From DAIOHQ01 sp036744635 (GTDB lineage Bacteria > Planctomycetota > Phycisphaerae > Tepidisphaerales > Tepidisphaeraceae), in NCBI GenBank assembly GCA_036744635.1, contig DAIOHQ010000094.1:1-16781 (forward strand): a stretch of 16,781 bases of DNA, given 5' to 3'. Under the pieces are notes generated by a model. It had not been told where the DNA came from. It did no database searches and saw only the letters and a program-made list of their open reading frames with translations. Position numbers and translations under genes: made by a program. Below, piece by piece: positions 11,879 through 16,781 of the stretch (positions are counted from its first letter, which is position 1; each line of letters opens with the position of its first letter).

Positions 11879-14800
11879 TCACGCCGCTGCGGCGCCGTGG
11901 CATTTCTTGTATTTCTTTCCGCTGCCGCAGGGGCAGGGATCGTTGCGGCCGACTTTGGGGGCGTCGCGGATGATCGGCTTGACGGCGGCGCGGGCTTCAC
12001 CCTGGCTCTGGGCGGCGGCCTGAGACATTTCACTTTGCTCCGGGGCGACGGTCGCCAGCGCGTCATTGGCCGCCTGCAGATTTTCGGCGACGCCGTAGCT
12101 GTCGGTGGTCTCGTGCGAGGCGGCGGTGACGTTGTAGGCATTGCGCTGCTGCGTTTGGCCGACCACGCGGGCGCGGAAGATGAGATCCGTGACCTTGTCG
12201 CGGATGCCGGCCATCATCTGCTTGAAGAATTCGTAACCTTCCTTCTTGTACAGCACGCGCGGGTCGCGTTCGGCGAAGGCCTGCAGGCCGATGCCGGTTT
12301 TCAGGAGATCCATCGCGTAGAGATGATCCTTCCAGGTCTGGTCGAAGATCTGGATGAGGACGAACTGCTCGAGGTCGGTCAGCTCGCGGCGGAGGAACTG
12401 GCGGATTTGCTCGGCGACGATTCCGGTGCGCGGATCTTCGCCGGCCGCGGGGGTGTAGACGACGCCTTTGGAAGCGGTTGGCCGAATCTCGCCGTCACCG
12501 CTTGCGCGGGCGGTGTCCAGATCGTCGGGCTGTACCTTCAGCCCGAAACGCTCGCGCAGCACCTTCGCCATCTCATCGTTGCCCGGATGCTGCTGGATAA
12601 GCTGCCCGGCCATGTGGATGCGGTTGGCGGGTTCGAGCATCTGCTGCTGAAAGCCGATGAGCTCTTCGCGCAATTTACGCATGGACGTGCCGCGGATGTG
12701 TTCCAGCGACAGGTCGGCGTCGAACTTGGCGCGGGCCCAGTTGCGGAGGAAATCGGCGGCGTAGGGGTTGTCGGTGGAAGCATTGTCGCCGCCAAAAACG
12801 AAGGTGAGGGTGTGATCGATGGGATATTCGATCTCGCGCCGGGCATAGGACTTGCGGGCGCGGTCCTCGATCAGCTCGACGATCTCTTCGGCCTGCTTGC
12901 GGGTGTTGTTTTTCGGATCGGAAAGAAATTCCTCGGGCTTGATGTCGATGACGAACTTCTCCCGCGCCCAATCGGCCAGGGCGGTTTCGGCGTAGAGCGG
13001 GGCCAGATACTTGAGCAGGCCGGCGCAGTCGCGCTTGTTGATCTGCTCGACGGCCGCTTCGCGCAGGCGGTCTTCCAGCTCCTGGCCGTCCATCTGGCGA
13101 ATCTGCGCCTGTGAGAGATTCACCTGAAAGCGCGACATCGCCCATGAGGAGAGGCCTTTGGTGTCCCAGCCAGCCGGATCGGTCGGGTCTTCGCCCATGA
13201 ACTCGCCGAGGGTGGCGGTGATGTTGGTCTCGGCCTCAGCACGGGCCTGGTTCTTGATGTACTGCTCGAGGTCCTCGATGTGCCGCATGTGCTTGAGATC
13301 TTCGGCGTCAATGTTGACCTCGAAATTCATCCGGGCCCACTCGCTGATGACGGAGGCGATGTAGTCCTGGGTGATGTACTTGTCGACGGCATCGACGACC
13401 GATTCGCCGATCATTCCCCAGATCACTTCATCGACGCTCTGCCCCTCCAGGACGGTCTGGCGCATGCCGTAGAAATGGGTGCGCTGGTGGTCCATGACCT
13501 CGTCGTATTCGAGCAGATTCTTGCGGGCGAGGAAGTTGCGCTCCTCGACCTTTTTCTGCGCCCGCAGGATTCCCTTGCTGATGCGCTTGTCCTCGATGGC
13601 CATGCCCTCTTCCATGCCCAGCCAGCCGAGGACCTTGATCGTCCAGTCGCCGGCGAACATCTTCATCAGATCATCCTGCAGCGACACGTAGAAACGGGAT
13701 GAGCCGGGATCGCCCTGGCGCCCGCCGCGGCCGCGAAGCTGGTTGTCGATGCGCCGGGCGGTGTGGCGCTCGGTGCCGATCACGTGCAGGCCTCCGACCT
13801 TGTGGCTTTCGGGGGCCAGCTTGATGTCGGTGCCGCGGCCGGCCATGTTGGTGGCGATAGTCACGTTGCCCACCGTCTCGGTGTGATGGTTGACGTGCTG
13901 ATGGCCGGCCTTGGCGACGATCTGGGCCTCGCGCTCGTGCTGCTTGGCGTTGAGCACCTCATGCTCGATACCGTGCTTGCGATTGAGCATGGCCGAGAGC
14001 ATCTCGCTCTTTTCCACGCTGGTGGTGCCGACGAGAATTGGCCGGCCTCTATCCGATTCTTCCTTGATCTCGTCGATGATCGCGTTCCATTTTTCGGTCT
14101 CGGTGCGATAGACGCGGTCTTCGTTGTCCTGGCGAACGACCGGGCGGTTGGTGGGAATCGTCACCACTTCCAGCTTGTAGATTTTGGTGAATTCCTCGGC
14201 CTCGGTCTGGGCAGTGCCGGTCATGCCGGCCAGGCCTTTGTAGAGCTTGAAGAAGTTCTGCAGGGTGATGGTCGCGAGGGTCTGGGTCTCCTGCTTGATG
14301 GTGACTTGTTCCTTGGCCTCGATCGCCTGGTGCAGGCCATCGGACCATTGCCGTCCCTGCATCTTGCGGCCGGTGTATTCATCGACGATGACGATCTCCA
14401 TGTCATTGCGCTGACCGCGCTCGACGACGTAATCCTTGTCGCGCTCGTAGACGACGTGGGCGCGCATCGCCTGCTCCATGAGGTGCGGCCATTCCATGTT
14501 GTTGCCGACGAAGAACGAGCCAACGCCGGCGGCATCCTGGGCGGCGGCGATGCCTTCGTGGGTCAAATGGACGCTCTTGCGGTCGAGTTCGACCTCGAAA
14601 TATTGCGTCAGGCCTTCTTTCTTCTTTTCCGCCTCCGCCAGCTCGATTTCAGCGGCGGAATGGCGTTTGCGCGCGGACTCTTTATCTTCCTTGTTCTTGG
14701 CCTTGTCCTCATCGCCTTCGGCGGCCTTGATGGCGCGCTTGGCCGCGTCCACGGCGCGCTCGGCAATGTCCCACGGCCTGTTGAGCTCGATCACCTTACG

Positions 14801-15736
14801 CGCAACTCCATCCGCGGCGCGATACTTGGGGGCATCATCGTGGGCGGCGCCGGAAATGATCAGCGGCGTGCGGGCCTCATCGATGAGGATCGAGTCCACC
14901 TCATCGACGATGGCGAAATCCAGCGGGCCCTGCACCTGCAGGTCAACCCGTTCCTTCATGTTGTCGCGCAGATAGTCAAAGCCGAATTCGCTGTTCATGC
15001 CGTAGGTGATGTCGCAGTCGTACATCTTGCGGCGGGACTCGCCGCCGGGCTCCATGTCGGCCTGGATATACCCGACGGTCAGCCCGAGGTTCTCAAACGC
15101 CGGCTTCACCCACATGGCATCGCGGCGGACGAGGTAGTCGTTGACGGTGACGACGTGGCAATGGTTTCCCTCCAAAGCCCGCATGAAACAGGCCAGCGGG
15201 GCGACGAAAGTCTTGCCTTCGCCGGTGGCCATCTCGGCGATGCGCCCCTCGTAGAGCACCAGGCCGCCGATAAGCTGCACGTCGAAGCAGCGGGCCCGGA
15301 ACGGCGGCCGCGACTCGGGGTAGAGGGCGCGCACGGCGGTGTACAACTCGAGGGGAATCTCCACGTATTGCCAGGACTGGCCGCTGGAGATCATCTGCTG
15401 CTGCACCCGGTCGTAGGCTTGCAGCATCGTGTCATCCAGCTTGTCGGGGTCGAAGTTCTGCTCGGGATTGAAGATTTCGCGAATGCCGATGTGCCGGTCC
15501 ATCGACTCGCGCATGATCGCGAAGGCTTCGGGAATCACCTCCACCGAGCGCAGGGCGCCATCCTTCAGCCCCGCCCGCAGCTCGGCCGTGCGGGCGCGAA
15601 GCTGGACATCGGTAAGAACCGAAACCTTCGATTCCCAGCCGTTGATCTCATCCACAATCTTGTGATAGCGCTTGAGCAGGCGCTCATTGCGGCTGCCGAA
15701 AAGGGTGGTGAGGACTTTGCTGACGGTGATGGGCAT
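11879..15736 (-). CDS. secA: Preprotein translocase ATPase SecA, expanded form
   Basis: The motor ATPase that drives unfolded preproteins through SecYEG. At 1285 aa it is far longer than the roughly 800-900 aa of typical SecA. NBD1 has Walker A MATGEGKT (169-176) and Walker B VDEVD (277-281). The preprotein-crosslinking region carries a charged Ala/Lys/Glu insertion (about 318-375). NBD2 has TNMAGRGTDIKL (629-640) and QLRGRGGRQGDPGSS (666-680). The helical scaffold begins near KNLLEYDEVMDHQR. The helical-wing region (about 795-1110) is enlarged by repeated units with a W-A-R-x-K-F core. The two-helix finger region is recognisable at 1121-1192. A C-terminal zinc-binding SEC-C motif (CPCGSGKKYKKCH, 1268-1280) indicates SecB/ribosome interaction. 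The ATG follows AAGG with 6-nt spacing. bioA follows after 15 nt. Confidence 0.97.
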   Translation of the reverse strand: MPITVSKVLTTLFGSRNERLLKRYHKIVDEINGWESKVSVLTDVQLRARTAELRAGLKDGALRSVEVIPEAFAIMRESMDRHIGIREIFNPEQNFDPDKLDDTMLQAYDRVQQQMISSGQSWQYVEIPLELYTAVRALYPESRPPFRARCFDVQLIGGLVLYEGRIAEMATGEGKTFVAPLACFMRALEGNHCHVVTVNDYLVRRDAMWVKPAFENLGLTVGYIQADMEPGGESRRKMYDCDITYGMNSEFGFDYLRDNMKERVDLQVQGPLDFAIVDEVDSILIDEARTPLIISGAAHDDAPKYRAADGVARKVIELNRPWDIAERAVDAAKRAIKAAEGDEDKAKNKEDKESARKRHSAAEIELAEAEKKKEGLTQYFEVELDRKSVHLTHEGIAAAQDAAGVGSFFVGNNMEWPHLMEQAMRAHVVYERDKDYVVERGQRNDMEIVIVDEYTGRKMQGRQWSDGLHQAIEAKEQVTIKQETQTLATITLQNFFKLYKGLAGMTGTAQTEAEEFTKIYKLEVVTIPTNRPVVRQDNEDRVYRTETEKWNAIIDEIKEESDRGRPILVGTTSVEKSEMLSAMLNRKHGIEHEVLNAKQHEREAQIVAKAGHQHVNHHTETVGNVTIATNMAGRGTDIKLAPESHKVGGLHVIGTERHTARRIDNQLRGRGGRQGDPGSSRFYVSLQDDLMKMFAGDWTIKVLGWLGMEEGMAIEDKRISKGILRAQKKVEERNFLARKNLLEYDEVMDHQRTHFYGMRQTVLEGQSVDEVIWGMIGESVVDAVDKYITQDYIASVISEWARMNFEVNIDAEDLKHMRHIEDLEQYIKNQARAEAETNITATLGEFMGEDPTDPAGWDTKGLSSWAMSRFQVNLSQAQIRQMDGQELEDRLREAAVEQINKRDCAGLLKYLAPLYAETALADWAREKFVIDIKPEEFLSDPKNNTRKQAEEIVELIEDRARKSYARREIEYPIDHTLTFVFGGDNASTDNPYAADFLRNWARAKFDADLSLEHIRGTSMRKLREELIGFQQQMLEPANRIHMAGQLIQQHPGNDEMAKVLRERFGLKVQPDDLDTARASGDGEIRPTASKGVVYTPAAGEDPRTGIVAEQIRQFLRRELTDLEQFVLIQIFDQTWKDHLYAMDLLKTGIGLQAFAERDPRVLYKKEGYEFFKQMMAGIRDKVTDLIFRARVVGQTQQRNAYNVTAASHETTDSYGVAENLQAANDALATVAPEQSEMSQAAAQSQGEARAAVKPIIRDAPKVGRNDPCPCGSGKKYKKCHGAAAA

Positions 15737-15830
15737 GGTACGCCTTGACTTTCGGGGACATTAGATTGGTTGCAGAAAGAACAATTTCGGCGCGGGCAAT
15801 TTGTGCATGGCGCGAGCAGACGGGAGATGC
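15737..15830 (-). promoter_or_regulatory. Upstream region of secA
   Basis: The 94-bp gap before secA contains, on the minus strand, AATTGT, a 17-nt spacer and TAATGT, a poor -35/-10 candidate, and the AAGG Shine-Dalgarno 6 nt before the ATG. No SecM-like arrest peptide or SecA-responsive leader was recognised. Confidence 0.25.
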
Positions 15831-16148
15831 TCAGGCAATCGGAGGCGGCAGGCGGAACTGAAACGGTGAGGCGGCGGAGGCGTGCGCGCCGATTACCGGA
15901 GTCTCCGGCAGAAAGTCATCGGGCTTTGCGGGGACGCTTAGGGCACCGGCCGTGGCAAGACGAAGAGTCGGTGCATTCTGCCGAAAACCCGCGCTAAAGC
16001 GGTTGGCCAGCCGGCAGGCGGCCTGCACCATCTGCGGGCTGAGCGCGCCCCCCCTGGGCGCGGCCTCGGCGACACGATCCACGCACAGCGCGGTCGCCAC
16101 CAGAGCCACTACCAGTATTCCTCGGGTTCTAGGGGGGGTCCGCATCAT
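15831..16148 (-). CDS. Putative small exported protein upstream of secA
   Basis: A possible 105-aa protein. The N-terminus looks like a Sec signal peptide: basic start MMRTPPRTRG, hydrophobic core ILVVALVATALCV, and an Ala-rich cleavage region AEAA-P near residue 30. The lone Cys does not sit in a lipobox. The mature part (about 75 aa) is Ala/Pro-rich, with no recognised domain and a C-terminus FRLPPPIA. The ATG at 16148 (or 16145) is chosen because it begins the signal peptide; the frame extends upstream to 16199 without such sense. No Shine-Dalgarno is visible. It lies 94 nt upstream of secA on the same strand and might be cotranscribed. The gene could be spurious; no homologue was recognised. 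Confidence 0.45.
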   Translation of the reverse strand: MMRTPPRTRGILVVALVATALCVDRVAEAAPRGGALSPQMVQAACRLANRFSAGFRQNAPTLRLATAGALSVPAKPDDFLPETPVIGAHASAASPFQFRLPPPIA

Positions 16149-16256
16149 CGGTAAGCTGCGACAGTATGCCTCAAATCGTCCATGCGTCAAGGCACACATG
16201 AGTTTCCGATAATACTACGGCCAGGGTAGCGGCCGGGTTTGCCGAAAGGCGCGGCA

Positions 16257-16341
16257 AACGCAGAACGCAAAATGCAAAATGCAAAACCGCAGATAAAACA
16301 TCTTCTCTTGGTTTTGCATTCTGCATTCTGACTTTTGCGTT
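16257..16341. repeat. Long A/T-tract palindrome
   Basis: Two 32-nt arms (16257-16288 and 16310-16341) are inverted copies matching at 27 of 32 positions around a 21-nt loop. Each arm is built from direct repeats of GCAAAAT/GCAGAAT. Such GCAAAATGCAAAATGC palindromes are, from memory, dispersed in planctomycete genomes. It lies between the partial gene (ending 16373) and the putative exported protein, both on the minus strand, and could act as a terminator or insulator for the former. Confidence 0.75.
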
Positions 16342-16372
16342 TCCTGCCTGGTGTCCGCATTACCGCCATCAA

Positions 16373-16781
16373 TCAACGGTCCGCCGCCGCCAGGCCGGCG
16401 CGGGAGAGCCTGCGTTTGACCCAGACTTCAAACGGCTTGTCCGCGAAGGGAATCTGCGGGCGGAAGCGCTCCAGCCAACCCGGCAGCTGCGGGGCGCCGC
16501 CTTCAAACTCCTGCAGCGACTGGTAGGCCAGACTCGGCGGAGAACTATAGGGGGGGGCCGGCCGGTCGGTCATGCGCAGCAGCACATCCGGCAATTCCCG
16601 CTCATCCCCCATCTCCACGCCGGCTTTGGGAATGAGCAGCAGCCTCCAGGTGAACAGGTTCACCGGCGGCATCGAGAACGGCCCCGGCTCATCAAACAGC
16701 CCGATGCTCGCCCCCCCCGCCTCCGCCACCTTTTGCAGGCTGGCGGCCAGTTTTAAGCGCGAAGTCTGCGGCCGGGCATCG
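16373..16781 (-). CDS. Unrecognised protein, 5' end outside the window
   Basis: The reading frame is open from the stop at 16373 to the right edge, at least 135 codons, so only the C-terminal part of the protein is present. A GTG at 16729 could start a 118-aa product, but the frame continues upstream without a stop (RLKLAASLQKVAEAGG), so the true start probably lies beyond the edge. The visible part contains VNLFTWRLLLIPKAGVEMGD, a Pro-rich stretch (RPAPPYSSPPS), LPGWLERFRPQIPFADKPFE and a basic end. No transmembrane helix, catalytic motif or known domain could be identified. The long palindrome at 16257-16341 follows its stop. Confidence 0.55.
   Translation of the reverse strand, partial: DARPQTSRLKLAASLQKVAEAGGASIGLFDEPGPFSMPPVNLFTWRLLLIPKAGVEMGDERELPDVLLRMTDRPAPPYSSPPSLAYQSLQEFEGGAPQLPGWLERFRPQIPFADKPFEVWVKRRLSRAGLAAADR

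Noticed and set aside
11330..13114. 594-codon plus-strand open frame across bioA and secA
   Set aside because: Antisense shadow spanning two real genes; product is Gly/Asp-rich and matches no family.
13763..15748. 661-codon plus-strand open frame opposite secA
   Set aside because: Antisense shadow of secA; His/Asp/Gly/Leu-rich product without a domain, and secA is unambiguous on the minus strand.
16187..16372. 61-codon minus-strand frame through the palindrome
   Set aside because: It is simply the translation of the GCAAAAT-type repeat (Cys/Phe/Ala-rich) and has no ribosome-binding site.

Overview
The window looks like a chromosomal segment of a GC-rich Gram-negative bacterium, most likely a member of the Planctomycetota (Phycisphaerae-like). 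This placement is an inference. It rests on a very long SecA (1285 aa) with an enlarged helical-wing region, a small membrane protein ending in the Pro-Phe-Trp / Arg-Lys-Arg-rich pattern common in planctomycete hypothetical proteins, a glycine-rich RRM protein, several genes without a clear Shine-Dalgarno sequence, and intergenic palindromes of the dispersed type. No tRNA, rRNA, CRISPR array, transposase or prophage gene was seen.

Left part (1-3900): a long imperfect palindrome (31-108) precedes a PhyH-type Fe(II)/2-oxoglutarate dioxygenase (+). On the minus strand follow a VOC-domain protein with a duplicated C-terminal module and, 7 nt behind it, a small membrane protein. A metal-dependent phosphodiesterase of the alkaline phosphatase superfamily (+) is divergent from the VOC gene and ends at a bidirectional terminator.

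Middle (3900-7630) is the most interesting part. A membrane histidine kinase with a predicted periplasmic c-type heme domain (Tll0287-like/DUF3365, CMACH motif) is divergent from an NtrC-class sigma-54 activator. Directly downstream of the activator gene are a TGCGAC-N5-GTCGCA dyad with NtrC-site geometry and, about 100 bp further on, a -24/-12 sigma-54 promoter with exact spacing. This promoter faces a 75-aa zinc-ribbon protein with a strong Shine-Dalgarno. Together they look like a self-contained heme/redox-sensing circuit: sensor kinase, enhancer-binding regulator, enhancer, sigma-54 promoter, small zinc-ribbon output. The wiring is inferred from sequence and position.

Right part (7677-16781), all on the minus strand except one relic: YceH (DUF480), apparently leaderless and sharing its promoter DNA with the terminator of the upstream gene; a glycine-rich RRM protein; a plus-strand relic of the C-terminus of an ATP-dependent DNA ligase; then trpD, bioA and secA in what may be one transcription unit (secA upstream, bioA 15 nt behind it, trpD 97 nt further); a small possible exported protein upstream of secA; and a partial unrecognised gene running off the right edge. 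A second long palindrome (16257-16341) separates the last two.
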